From Euborellia annulipes (Eukaryota; Arthropoda; Insecta; Dermaptera; Anisolabididae): a DNA stretch of 64,000 bases. Positions 23,201 through 32,293 of the stretch are shown here, in pieces. How positions within the stretch are numbered: position 1 is the first letter of the stretch; each line of letters starts with the position of its first letter. The notes under the pieces were generated by a model that did no database searches, was not told the DNA's origin, and was given only the letters and a program-made list of their open reading frames with translations. Both the position numbers and the translations under genes were made by a program. Where the stretch lies: positions 1-64,000 of the forward strand of contig JAKCPI010000473.1 of assembly GCA_023213315.1 (NCBI GenBank). The letters run 5' to 3'.

Positions 23201-26200
23201 ATATTGCATCGTATGGGTTGGCTAAGTAATAAATTGTCGTAAATATTGATCGTGTGCTTTATATGAATCTGAAAAAAGAAAGTTAAAACAAAATCAATAG
23301 CAACAACTTTCGAACTCCTTCGAGACTTTTGTCTCTTCCTGTATATATATATATATATATATACAGTAGAGTCCCGTTAATCCGAACTAATTGGGACCGA
23401 GGGTCGTTCGGATTATCGGGAAGTTCAGATTAACCGGAATTGTAAGCTTGAATTAGTTAATTTTGATAATAAAGTCGTATTTATAACGTTGTAAAGCGTG
23501 AAACTTGTCGGTGATATTAAACTCTAAATAAATATTTCATAATAATAATAAAATAAAGTTCCTTTAATGCCTAATTTTCATTTATATTCCTCTTAAAAAA
23601 AAAAAAAAAAAAAAATCGTACCCAAAAAGAGTTCGGATTAACCGGAAGTTCGGATTAGCGAGGTTCGGATTACCGGGACTCTACTGTATATATATATTTA
23701 TTTATGAGAATATTTTTTTTATTTTAGGTTCATGACTCGAGCATAGCTCCTTATCGGTGCACATTTGAAGGTTGTGGAAAACATTACTATTCGGCTAATT
23801 CATTAAATTCACATTCTAGAAGTCATATGCATACAGATTCTGATTTACGCTGCTCATGGCCGGATTGTAATAAGGTAATTTCGATTCCACAATATCTTTA
23901 CACATGCTTTGATAGTACGCTGATTGTAATTGTTGGAATAATTGTTAGTGGGGGGTGCCGGAAAAAGACAAAAAAAAAAAAAAAAAAAAAGGGGAAAAAA
24001 AAATAGTAGATGGCCGTAAGGATGATCAATTATATTATAAGGACGTCGGCCAAAAAAATGAATACTTTTGCGTATTATCCGTTTATTTGTAGATATTTCG
24101 ATTCTAATGGTATAGAATCATCCTCAGTACAATCAACAGATGTTTTGAAAATCGTTAACTCTTCCCATCCAATATGACAAAACAGCTGCGCATTCCATGA
24201 ATGCAATTTTCATAATTGAATAATTGAAAATTGCATTCATGGAATGCGCAGCTGTTTTGTCATATTGGATGGGAAGAGTTAACGATTTGCAAAACATCTG
24301 TTGATTGTACTGAGGATGATTCTATACCATTAGAATCGAAATATCTACAAATAAACGGATAATACGCAAAAGTATTTATTTTTTTGGCCGACGTCCTTAT
24401 AATATAATTGATTGTTGGAATAAACCTATTTTCGTAAGCAACAGGGGGATGTATGGCTGTAGAGTAGATGTTGAAACAGGTAAGAAAACAAGAAGGAAAT
24501 GCAGCTAATGTAATTTCTTTATTGATTTTCAGTCCACGGGTAACGTTTCGATCCCAGGGTTTGGACCATTCAACTCTGATGATGGTCCAAACCTGTTAGC
24601 CGTGGGCTGAAAATCAATAAAGAAATTACATTAGCTGCATTTCCTTCTTGTTTTCTTACCTGTTTCAATATTTTCATAAGGATAAATCAATTTCTTGATT
24701 TATTGATTATGACTGCATTAGAAAAAAAAAAATTGCATAAAGGGACTTAGGAAGGTCATTGAATCTTTAGTCCGAAACTACTGAGGCATTTTAAAGTATT
24801 TTTTAAATAATTGAATTTTCCCGTGGGTTTGGACATGTGTATCAAGAGAGTAGTGGTGTGGGAGGAGGGGTACGATATGGGCCCTCGGACGACAACGAAG
24901 GAGACCTAGGATGCTTGGTTTACGGGTAGAGAGATATGACGAGCTTGGTGTGGAGAAACAGATTGGATAGGGGGAGTGGAGAGGGAGAATAAGGTCCGGA
25001 CAGGAGAATAATAAGGGGAGGAAGAAGAAGTAGAATGCTTTTTTTTTTTTTTTTTTAATTTTTTATATTTATAGAAAATGCAAAAAAACTATTATGAAAA
25101 TTGTAATTTGTAATTTGTAATCTAAAATTGTAATAATCATTAATATCAAAATTAAAATAATTATTCAGGATTCGCAGGGACTTTGAAGCCAGGAGATTAA
25201 ATAAAAAAAATCTTATATTTAATTTCTATATTTGCCGACGTTTCGGTCGCCAATCATGGCCCTTATCAGGGCAAATATTGTCAAATACACTCACAAAGTC
25301 TCTGCGAATCCTGAGTAAATCTCCACAGTCAATAAAACATCAATTTAAAATAATTATATAGAGTGGGGACTAAGTCAAAACTAAATTTCGTATTTATTTA
25401 AAAATTAACGGCCAAATAAGTTCAGCACTCTTGCAAAAGATGTCAGGCTAGTCGAACAGCCGGCATTATCAGATCACTTATAAGCCTATATTTATATATT
25501 TTTATGCTATTTTAAATTATATATTATATAATATATAATAATATTTATAAACTATTCATTATTAAAAGATCAACGAAAATCAAACAAATACATGAGATTA
25601 AATATAGCCCTACCATCCTGCCATCTGTTAGCAAATTTTCGTAATAGTTTTTGGATAAATTTGTGAGACCCTAACGTCATCTTATCGGCAAAACATGCAA
25701 CAGCACCTCCTGAAGCGCCTTATCTAGAACTAATACATTTTCGATATTGGATTAAAATATGTATGTTTATATGTTGTGTGATTGTTCTCTAGGAATAACT
25801 TGTTTACAAATATATATATTTCTTAATTTTTCAGATATTTGGAAAGCCGTGTCGACTCAAAGCGCATATGCGAGTGCACACAGGAGAAAAGCCATATCCA
25901 TGTCGATTTCCCGGCTGTACATGGGCGTTCCCCTCTGCTTCTAAATTACGCCGACATCAACATAAACATACCAATGAGAGGAGATTTCGGTGCCCAGAGC
26001 CGTCATGTAAGAAAGCTTTTATGCGTTCTGAACATCTACGTGAACATACGCTGACACATCAGGCACCAGGAGAACGGAACTATGTGTGTCGAAAGCCGGG
26101 ATGTGGCGTTCGATTCTCAGCAAAATCATCTCTTTATGTACATATTAAACGCCATAAAGCAGACGAAGTAAATATATATATATTTTTGTTAAATCAAATA

Positions 26201-29200
26201 CGTATACAGCTATAAATTGCTTTTTTTTAATAATTTTTACTTTAAGGGGGTTCAGGAGCGACGTTTAAACGTACTTTAAAATTATAAGGAATTTTTCAAT
26301 GCGGTTTTTTTTTAAATGAATTAAATTCATAAGAGATTATTGGGACATGGAGCTATAATTTTTTTAATGACTTATTAAAAAAATTATCGTAATTAATTTT
26401 TTTGTTATCAAGCAAATACAAAAAAACAATCTGTCCCAATAATCTTTAATTTTTTTTAAATTTAAAAATGAATTTATTGTTATTATTAATCACATATTAA
26501 TTAAGAAATTTTTAAAATAAGCTTAGATGATTTATTTAAAAATCAATTGTCAAATTAGTTCAGCATTCTTGCAATAGATGGCAGGCTAGTCTAACAGCTG
26601 TTACCCTTTTGGCCTATATTTATTTATTATTATGCTTTTATAAAAGATACATAATATTTTTTTTTTTTTATTTTATTTACATACATTGATGCTTTGCTCG
26701 TACCCTTCGGGCTTTGAGCTACAATTGTTACATATTTTAACAAATTCTATTCGTCTTCCCTGTCGATCCTCTTGATCATCTCCACCGTCTCCCTATTTAT
26801 CGGCTCCTCCAATCTTCTCCACCATCCTCTTATCTTCATTCCTATTTCTCTTTGGAAGTCTCTGCATTCTTCTGCATGCTCCGCCGTCTCCCTTTCTTTT
26901 TTGCAGCCCATGCATGTTTTTCCTCCTCTCCCCTTCAGTCCTCTCCAAATGCTTCCGCATCTCGCTCTTGCCCACAGCTTCTTCGTTTCTTCATTCCATC
27001 TTGTATCTTGCCAATATCGTTCCCTTAGTATGTCTTTCTGTATTTCTTTGTAGTATGGGCAGTATCTGGAGTTGTCGATCTTGGTCCAATCTTTCTGCAT
27101 GGTTCCCTCCATTTCCGTCCTCATCATTTCTTCCATCGCCCTCACCCTCTTCGGCTCCTCTTCCTCGGTCCAGTCCATGTTCCTTCCTAGTCCCTCATTC
27201 TCTTCTCCCCATTGCGTTCTGTTTCTGTTTTCTACTCCTCTCAATATTTTTCTTAGACATTCCCTCGGAATCCTCTCCTCATCCATCTTTGAGTGTTTTC
27301 TTCAACGCCACCGACTGCATTTTTACTCTCCCCATTTCCATCCTCCATATATACTCCGGTGTCGTTCTCAGTACCCCCATGATCATCTTCATGTAGCTTG
27401 CATGCACTCTTTCGATATCTTCTCTTTCCATCCATCCCCACAGTTCCGAGCCGTATAGTAATACCGGTTGTATCAAGCTTTCATACAGAAGAATCTTCTT
27501 CTCTATGTTCTTTGTCGCGTTTCTTTTTATTAGGCTCCATAGTTTTCTAGTTATTGTCTTCCCTTTCCTTACTTGCTCTTTTACGTGTTCCGTTCTCGAG
27601 TTTCCCACCGTGAACGTCACTCCCAGGTATTTAAACTTCTTCTTCTCCTAAAAACACTCTTCTTCTCTTCTATTTGGCTTCCTTCGAAGTAAAACTTTTC
27701 TTGTCTTCTTCTTCCTTTCTTGAAAATCATGATTTTAGATTTCTCTACATTTACTTTTATTTTGTTTTTCTTGCAGTATTTCTCTAGCTCCCTCAGCATT
27801 TCTCTCAGTCCGTTTTCTTCTTCCGCTACTATCGCCACATCATCCGCGAATTTTATACAGAATACTTTTTCTTCTTCCCACCACTGTCCCCCCTATATTC
27901 TTCCTTTCCCATTCTTCCTCCATATCGTTTATATATATATATTGAAAAGTGTTGGGCTGAGTGGGCATCCCTGTTTTACTCCCTTGCTCGTCCAGAATAC
28001 TTCATTTCCCGTACCTTTCTCTCCTCTCACCCTGTTTCTTGTTTCTCTGTAAATTTCCCTTATCAACCTCAATGCCCTTCCTTTTGCGCCTATTTCTTTC
28101 ATCTTTTTGAACAGTAAGTCTCTGTCTATACGGTCAAATGCAGCCTTCAGATCCAGAAATAGAACATATAGTCCACCTTTTCTTTTCAACCTTCCTTCTA
28201 TCAGTGTGTTCATCGTGAATATTGCGTCCTGGGTTCCATAGCCTTTCCTAAAACCATTCTGACTTTCCTTAATTTTTCCTCTGGTCTCCAGCCATTCTTT
28301 TACTCTGTTGTTGATCATCCCCGTCATTATCTTGTGTGAGCTGTTTAATAATGCAACTCCCCTGTAGTTTTTTGCTTCGCTTGCTTCTCCCGTCTTGTGA
28401 ATCGGGTAAATTATTGTTTCCTTCCACTCTTCCATTATTCTTCCACTTGGCCATACTTTGTTTAGCCCCTTCAGCATTTCTTCTTTCATTTCCGTTATCA
28501 TTTCTTTGTAGAATTCATTAATCAGCCCATCTGACCCTGGTGCTTTATTCCTCTTCAATTTCTTTAGGACTTTGTTTAGTTCTTCTGTCGTGAATTCCCT
28601 GTTCAGCCATTCTGTCTCTTCATTCTCTTCTTCCTCTTCTTCCCCCTTTCTTCGTTACCTGTTCTGTCCTCCTCGACCCTCCCATCCATAAGTTCTCTGA
28701 AGTGTCTTATCCATTCTTCTTCTTCTATTCCTGGTACTGGGTTGCTTTTCTTTTTTCTATGTTGTTTCATCATTTTCCAGAATTTAGTATGGTCTCTAGC
28801 TTGTTCTATTTCTAAAAGATACATAATATATAATAACATTTATAAAGTATTTATTGTTAAAAGATGAATGAAAATCAACCAAATGCATTAAATATTATTA
28901 GCTACTATTCTGACATCTCTTGGCAAATTTTTGAATTACTTGATTTTTGTGCATACTTTTTATGACACACAACGCCATCTTATCGGGAAAAACTTGCGTA
29001 ACCACTTCGCTCCCGTTGTCTCATAAACATATATAAAATTCCTTTTTTTTGTTTTTTTTTAAGGAAAAAGCGAAAATTCTTGAAGAGCCTATTCCAATAC
29101 TTAGCTTAGATCCTGTTGATGATCCTTCATGTACCGCCGCTCGAACACGATGTACGAATAATATCAAATTACTGGGTAAATATATATTTGAAGGCTTACT

Positions 29201-31461
29201 TTTTGCAGCTTAAGGCTGGTTGCCCACTGAACGCGTTGACGCAAGAGCGGCAATAAGGGTATCCGAGCTACAGATCCCAATGTGTGTGAATTAATTGCCC
29301 TACAAGCGTGCGACAACAATCCCAAATAAATGAGATCTGTAGCGCGTTGTCGCGTCTATCCCTGTGTTTTTCCAACCTAAAATACTCTCACTGGCAAAAA
29401 AAACTGCAACTCTTTGTTTCTTCTTAATAAAATTGATGCAATTAAATAAAACATATTAAAAAATGTCTATATTCAATTTGTGGAACAAAATTGATTATTT
29501 GAAAATTTAGTGAAAATAAATAAATTTCGACATTTTTATCTTGTTTTTATATTTAAATTTAATTTTCTTGATAAAGTTCTCCATTTTTGGATTTTTTTTT
29601 TTTTTTTAAACACTCACACTTTTTTCACATTCACACAGGCAACTTGGGCCATATAAGACTTTGACGATAACCGTTATTATTTATATTTATTGGGGATCCA
29701 AGCATTTCTATTTTAGCCATTTGGTATCCAAATTATTTTGTTTGAAGTTAGGGGAATGATAAAAATAATAGCGAATTTTCTGAAAATTATTTAATCTCTC
29801 GACTATCGATTTCGGCACGATGTACAGTGAGGGACAATATAAAGTCCCACTCATGCGTTTTCTACTTGTGATTATTCCATTGTTTTTAAAATAAATATTA
29901 TATATTGAGTAGTGAGGATATCCAGGCAGCCAGAAAAACAATAAAGAAAATTAAATTTGTCTTTATTTCATATATTTTGTCTACGTTTCGGCCGATATTC
30001 CGGCCTTCATCAGGACAAATGTTGTTTGCCTCGAGCTTATACAGGCTCTTGGCAACTCCTGACAATGTGTTTGAGTGAACATTCGTCGGATGGCATGACT
30101 TCTGGTTCAATAGTACATGTATTGTATGTAATACTATTGAACCAGAAGTCATGCCATGTTTACTCAAACACATTGTCAGGAGTTGCCAAGAGCCTGTATA
30201 AGCTCGAGGCAAACAACATTTGTCCTGATGAAGGCCGGAATGTCGGCCGAAACGTAGACAAAAATATATGAAATAAAGACAAATTTAATTTTCTTTATTG
30301 TTTTTCTGGCTGCCTGGATATCCTCACTACTCAATATATATTCAGTCACTCCTCCTGGAATTAACCATTACTAAATATTATATATTTTTTAATGAAAACT
30401 TTTATGGTTCAAACCTAGAAAATTTCCAATAAAGATTTTCTTTTTTTTATAAATACAATGAAATAATCACAAGTAGAAAACGCATGGGTGGGACTTAATA
30501 TTGGCCCTCACTGTACCATCGACTAAAAATTTGAAAAATAATTACATTTGTATATTTATAATTTATATATGACAAATAATTTTAAAGTATAGGGTTTTTT
30601 ATATATATATATATATATATACATTTACAAACTTATCTACAAAATTGTGTTTTGAATTCAAAGGAATTTTTTTATATAATAAATTTATACCTACATACAA
30701 AAAAAATTCCTTTAAATTCAAAACACAATTTAAATGTATATACTGTATATATAATATATATAAAACCCTATACTTTAAAATTATTTGTCATATATAAATT
30801 ATAAATATGCAAATTAAATTATCTTTCACATTTTTAACCGATGGTACAGTGAGAGACAATATCAAGTCCCACCCATTACTTGTTCATTGTTTTTATAAAA
30901 GAAAATGAAAATCTTTATTGGAAATTTTCTAGGTTTGAACCATCAAAGTTTCCATTAAAAAATATATAATATTTTTTTAAAAACAATGAAATAATCACAC
31001 GTAGAAAACGCTAGTCGAGAGATTCGTTATTATTTTTATCCTTCCCATAACTTAAATTTAATTATTTATTAGAATGATATGGATTTTATTTTAAATTCAC
31101 TTAGAAATGTATAAGATATTTTATATCGAATGCAGCGCGAAGTCGCGTGTCGTGTACGACCCCTGTCGCCGCGACTCTTGTCGCGTTTACGCTTCCAGTG
31201 GGCGACCAGCCTAAATATGTGAACTCACTACCTGAGGGGAAAGAGTTAATTCTCTATTTTTTGTTTTATTAATTAATTTAATCTATCAATTCAGATATGA
31301 CAAATTCTGAAGAAGATGATGATGAGAATAATACAGAAGATTTGGAAGAAGAAATGGTCCATTTACCGAATCTTTTGCTCCATGAGGATTTGCAATTGAT
31401 GCCCATTTTGGATAGTGCTGCCTCCCAAGCTACAACAATAAATCTTCAAGATCTACAATAG
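15921..31461 (+). CDS. ZXDC: ZXD-family C2H2 zinc-finger transcription regulator
   Basis: Six exons join in phase: 15921-16964, 19004-19285, 23728-23874, 25835-26167, 29064-29175, 31295-31461, giving 694 residues. The first exon encodes a long acidic and proline-rich region with about ten consecutive prolines. Residues 332-598 hold nine C2H2 fingers of the C-x4-C-x12-H type, including CGKRFTTIYNL and RFSAKSSLYVHIKRH, which match vertebrate ZXDA/B/C closely. Known ZXDC has a tenth finger, and it is absent here. A short acidic tail (SEEDDDENNTEDLEEE) follows. ZXDC acts in the nucleus with CIITA on MHC class II promoters in vertebrates; its role in invertebrates is not established. The start is the first ATG of the long open exon. 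The introns are packed with transposons. Confidence 0.9.
17425..17469 (-). ncRNA. Hammerhead ribozyme motif 3
   Basis: Stem I ATCGTC/GACGAT is perfect. Core CTGAAGA, stem II GGGA/TCCC, GAAACGTC. Stem III is reduced to CG. Confidence 0.8.
17515..17559 (+). ncRNA. Hammerhead ribozyme motif 4
   Basis: Inverted partner of motif 3. The core CTGAAGA (17521-17527) and GAAACGTC (17546-17553) are intact. Stem I has one mismatch (AACGAT instead of GACGAT) next to the cleavage site. Sense to the host gene's intron. Confidence 0.75.
17852..18531 (-). mobile_element. mariner-type transposon, deleted
   Basis: Ends CGAGGTGTGTAC and GTACACACCTCG. The inverted repeats extend inward over about 75 bases through GTATCAGCTTTATTGTTTAT. 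On the minus strand a relic near 18200-18350 reads HHDNALAHAS and RYSPDLAPADFFLFPKLK, a diagnostic catalytic segment of mariner transposases. The N-terminal DNA-binding part is missing. Intron 1 of the zinc-finger gene. Confidence 0.85.
18669..18930. mobile_element. hAT-type element
   Basis: Left end CTGGGACGTCATTTGAG and right end CTGAAATGACGTCACTG are inverted with a few mismatches. A perfect 8-bp duplication CCTTGAAA occupies 18661-18668 and 18931-18938. The body is C-rich and non-coding. Confidence 0.82.
19362..20445. mobile_element. 1.1-kb inverted-repeat element with coding relic
   Basis: Two arms of about 400 bases are reverse complements: for example TATACCTAAAAATACCGTCA near 19540 and its complement near 20255, and TATCTCAATTGAACTCAT near 19705 versus 20085. 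The ends are GGGGTGTCCGTTTTTTCCCC and GGGGAAATAGGCCC. The unique centre (about 19836-19990, minus strand) reads NDVAERAVQLRQDYINRL and then QKQYLIQVVVNTEPKSF, which resembles the C-terminus of repeat-encoded proteins in arthropods. The family is not named with confidence. Intron 2 of the zinc-finger gene. Confidence 0.7.
21090..21685 (+). mobile_element. PIF-Harbinger-type element, internally deleted
   Basis: Terminal inverted repeats AGGCGGATTCACACCAACGG and its complement at the right end, with TTA duplications (21087-21089, 21686-21688), fit PIF-Harbinger. At 21250-21490 the plus strand reads SQRRFWVH, then after a break KFYQYFRMLSHCDFRNLLNL, similar to the N-terminal part of HARBI1-like nucleases. 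The catalytic part is lost. Confidence 0.82.
21686..21737 (-). ncRNA. Hammerhead ribozyme motif 5
   Basis: CTGAAGA (21721-21727), stem II GGC-A-GGG / CCC-A-GCC, GAAACGTC (21693-21700). Stem I pairs GG/CC and CTTT/AAAG around an internal loop. Part of its stem I borders the Harbinger insertion. Confidence 0.75.
21866..21910 (-). ncRNA. Hammerhead ribozyme motif 6
   Basis: Stem I TTTGCC/GGCAAG, core CTGATGA (21898-21904), stem II GGTCGT/ACGACC perfect, GAAACGTC (21872-21879). Confidence 0.82.
22038..22082 (+). ncRNA. Hammerhead ribozyme motif 7
   Basis: Inverted partner of motif 6: TTTGCC, CTGATGA (22044-22050), six-pair stem II, GAAA (22069-22072), CGTC, GGCAAG. Sense to the zinc-finger gene's intron 2. 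Confidence 0.82.
22213..22265 (+). ncRNA. Hammerhead ribozyme motif 8
   Basis: Inverted partner of motif 5, with CTGAAGA at 22222-22228 and GAAACGTC at 22249-22256. Stem I CTTT..GG / CC..AAAG is retained and uninterrupted. Confidence 0.78.
22374..22643 (+). mobile_element. tRNA-derived SINE, full copy
   Basis: The head contains pol III box A TGGCGTAGAGG (22387-22397) and box B GGTTCGGACCC (22431-22441) at tRNA-like spacing. The body has CCAATTGGATACCAAATGGC and TTATATGGCCTGAGTTGCCG. The 3' end is a GTGTGAGTG-rich tract and an A-run. Further copies, all minus strand, are at 37766-38004, 39826-40103 and 63230-63447, with fragments at 2028, 29607 and 47705. Confidence 0.88.
22958..23169. mobile_element. 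Tc1/mariner-type MITE
   Basis: TA-flanked ends CAGTGAGGGTCAATATTAAG and its complement, with arms of about 70 bases (CCCACCCATGCGTTTTC). The middle is GGAAATTTTCTAGGTTTGAA. The same family occurs at 29825-30513, 30847-31012 and 39222-39431. Confidence 0.85.
23364..23686. mobile_element. pogo/Tigger-type MITE
   Basis: TA-flanked inverted ends CAGTAGAGTCCCGTTAATCC and GGATTACCGGGACTCTACTG. Internally the motif GTTCGGATTA is repeated. These termini match the pogo/Tigger style. No transposase. It ends 42 bases before exon 3 of the zinc-finger gene. Confidence 0.8.
24087..24132 (-). ncRNA. Hammerhead ribozyme motif 9
   Basis: Stem I TTGTA/TACAA perfect, core CTGAGGA (24121-24127), stem II GATTCT/AGAATC perfect, GAAATATC (24092-24099). 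Stem III is the self-complementary TA. Confidence 0.82.
24305..24350 (+). ncRNA. Hammerhead ribozyme motif 10
   Basis: Inverted partner of motif 9 with identical core and stems: CTGAGGA at 24310-24316, GAAATATC at 24338-24345. Confidence 0.82.
24471..24670. mobile_element. Hammerhead-bearing element, copy G (split motif)
   Basis: Palindrome with GCAGCTAATG / CATTAGCTGCATTTCC arms. The CTGATGA core survives only in the plus arm (24580s), and the GAAACG half only in the minus arm (ATCGAAACGTTACC on the minus strand near 24560). Neither arm holds a complete ribozyme. Confidence 0.6.
25168..25345 (-). mobile_element. Hammerhead-bearing element, copy H (mutated core)
   Basis: Same subfamily as copy E. 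The motif at 25230-25276 keeps stem I ATTTGCC/GGCAAAT and GAAACGTC, but the core reads CTGATAA instead of CTGATGA. That changes the invariant G8, so it should be inactive. Short inverted arms GGATTCGCAGGGACTTTG / TCTGCGAATCC flank it. Confidence 0.65.
25372..25730. repeat. Dispersed repeat family X, fullest copy
   Basis: About 350 bases with landmarks GCCAAATAAGTTCAGCACTC, GGCAGGCTAGTC (variant), TCTGTTAGCAAATTTTCGTA and CATCTTATCGGCAAAAC. Other copies: 26530-26657 continued at 28814-29020 (split by a LINE), 33195-33320, 59640-59885 (inverted) and 60445-60615 (inverted). No coding capacity; class unknown. Confidence 0.7.
26658..28813 (-). mobile_element. 5'-truncated non-LTR retrotransposon (LINE)
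   Basis: On the minus strand the element ends in an A-rich tail (T-run near 26658) and is flanked by a 16-bp duplication AAAAGATACATAATAT at 26642-26657 and 28814-28829, typical of target-primed reverse transcription. It inserted into a family X repeat in intron 4 of the zinc-finger gene. The 5' part, including the endonuclease, is missing. The remaining coding sequence is broken (see the pseudogene entry). Confidence 0.92.
26747..28839 (-). pseudogene. LINE reverse transcriptase, broken
   Basis: Main open block 27929-28558 (minus) reads KAPGSDGLINEFYK, NGFRKGYGTQDAIF, FLDLKAAFD and KGVKQGCPLSPTLFNIYI, which are reverse transcriptase motifs. Next comes IKFADDVAIVAEEE with the catalytic FADD (about 27820-27860), then LLYGSELWGW (27279-27620) and a C-terminal zinc motif CMGCKKERETAEHAEEC (26747-27286). 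Frameshifts and stops separate these blocks and the 5' end is truncated, so it is dead. The clade within non-LTR elements was not resolved. Confidence 0.9.
29985..30020 (-). ncRNA. Hammerhead ribozyme motif 11
   Basis: Stem I TTTGTC/GACAAA, core CTGATGA (30007-30013), stem II GGCCG/CGGCC, GAAACGTA (29992-29999). The predicted cleavage base is A, an allowed H. Confidence 0.82.
30219..30262 (+). ncRNA. Hammerhead ribozyme motif 12
   Basis: Inverted partner of motif 11: CTGATGA at 30225-30231, GAAACGTA at 30249-30256. Stems are identical. Sense to intron 5 of the zinc-finger gene. Confidence 0.82.
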
Positions 31462-31998
31462 ACTGATTAAGATAAAAAAAAGGACGTTTTTAATTTAAAG
31501 CAAATTATTGCTAACGATCTCTTCGATTAAATTCATTCTTTAAAAGGCATTTTAATATATATATATATATATTTTAAATCTACTTCTCATTGCTATAAAT
31601 TAATTTATTAAAAATTAGAAATAGCTAGGAAGATTTTATAAAAAAGTATTTAATAGCTTTGTATGTCTCTATCTATTAAATTGTTATCTAAAATCAATTA
31701 TGAATGTAAATGTGTATATTAAGAAAATTTATGATGCACGTTAAGACTTATAAATTTTTAACTATTTTTATAAAATATGTAAAACCTTTTATTTATTTTA
31801 ACTCATTTCTTTAAATACCAAATATATATATATATATATATAATCGAAAATTAGATAATGGATTTATTTAAAATAATATTTTTATGAAAGATTTTTTTTT
31901 TTTAAATATAGATATATGTATATATAAAAGTTGATTATTCATTTTATTTTTCTTTTTTTTATTTTTACATTACAAATCCACACAAAATTTTATAATGC

Positions 31999-32042
31999 AA
32001 TAAAATATGAAACAATAATCTAAAATCTATATTAAATTTATT
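31999..32042. promoter_or_regulatory. Convergent poly(A) signals of ZXDC and RNPS1
   Basis: A plus-strand AATAAA at 31999-32004 lies about 540 bases past the ZXDC stop. A minus-strand AATAAA at 32042-32037 lies about 250 bases past the RNPS1 stop. If both are used the two transcripts end against each other. AT-rich sequence makes chance matches common. Confidence 0.35.
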
Positions 32043-32293
32043 ATTACTTATATAGAAATCCATTTTTTGAATCAGTTAGTGCTTTAGTGAAGGTGATTAG
32101 ATCACTCAAAATTCAAAAAACAAAAAAAAAATAGTAAAAATTTTTTAAGAAAATCTTGATTCAAAAAATTTTCTATTCATATTTTTTTTTTTTCCACAAA
32201 ATAAAATAAAGTTACTATTTGAGATACAGTAAATATATAAAATAAGATTAAAATTATATATATATATATATAATTTTAAAGTAGATGTTCAAA

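Larger units (their letters stand above)
20462..23341. mobile_element. TA-flanked transposon (DUF4817-like) with nested inserts
   Basis: Ends CAGGGTGAGTCAAAAGTCTC and GAGACTTTTGTCTCTTCCTG are imperfect inverted repeats. A TA follows the right end. Just inside, 20541 opens a short frame (MEKLTTEQRTRLYCEILI) like the helix-turn-helix start of such transposases, and on the minus strand near 20650-20790 RESIAKDPSTSARRP resembles the DUF4817 motif. It has been invaded by a hammerhead element (21026-22343), a Harbinger element, a SINE (22374-22643) and a Tc1-like element (22958-23169). Confidence 0.6.
24027..24410. mobile_element. Hammerhead-bearing element, copy F
   Basis: Near-perfect palindrome (ends CAATTATATTATAAGGACGT and complement), with one hammerhead in each arm (24087-24132 minus, 24305-24350 plus). 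This subfamily lacks the GCTGCA box, and its stem III dinucleotide is TA instead of CG. Intron 3 of the zinc-finger gene. Confidence 0.8.
29907..30372. mobile_element. Hammerhead-bearing element, copy I
   Basis: Flanked by 14-bp duplications AAATATTATATATT at 29893-29906 and 30373-30386, inside a Tc1-like MITE whose intact relatives show the empty site. Arms carry GATATCCAGGCAGCCAG and its complement, and one hammerhead each (29985-30020, 30219-30262). The right end extends past the palindrome. Confidence 0.85.
29825..30513. mobile_element. Tc1/mariner-type MITE split by a hammerhead element
   Basis: Same family as 22958-23169: CAGTGAGGGACAATATAAAG at the left end and GGGACTTAATATTGGCCCTC at the right, with TA on both sides. 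It is interrupted at 29907-30372. A second, 3'-truncated copy lies at 30847-31012, and an inverted AT-rich spacer (30514-30846) links the two. Confidence 0.8.
29213..31212. mobile_element. Terminal-inverted-repeat element with nested inserts
   Basis: Ends AGGCTGGTTGCCCACTGAAC and the complement-like AGTGGGCGACCAGCCT, preceded by TTA, fit a Harbinger-like element. The interior holds CGCGTTGACGC and GTCGCGTGTCGTG subterminal sequences, a SINE fragment (29607-29720) and a series of nested inverted repeats with two Tc1-like MITEs and a hammerhead element. Intron 5 of the zinc-finger gene. Confidence 0.65.

Noticed and set aside
25839..26054. Alternative frames over exon 4 of the zinc-finger gene
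   Set aside because: They overlap the exon whose own frame carries intact C2H2 fingers.
26772..28052. Plus-strand frames of 90-160 codons
   Set aside because: Antisense shadows of the LINE reverse transcriptase; serine/leucine-rich reading of its complement.
29898..30271. Two 104-codon frames on opposite strands starting alike
   Set aside because: They are the two arms of hammerhead element I read from either side; no protein family and no selection expected.
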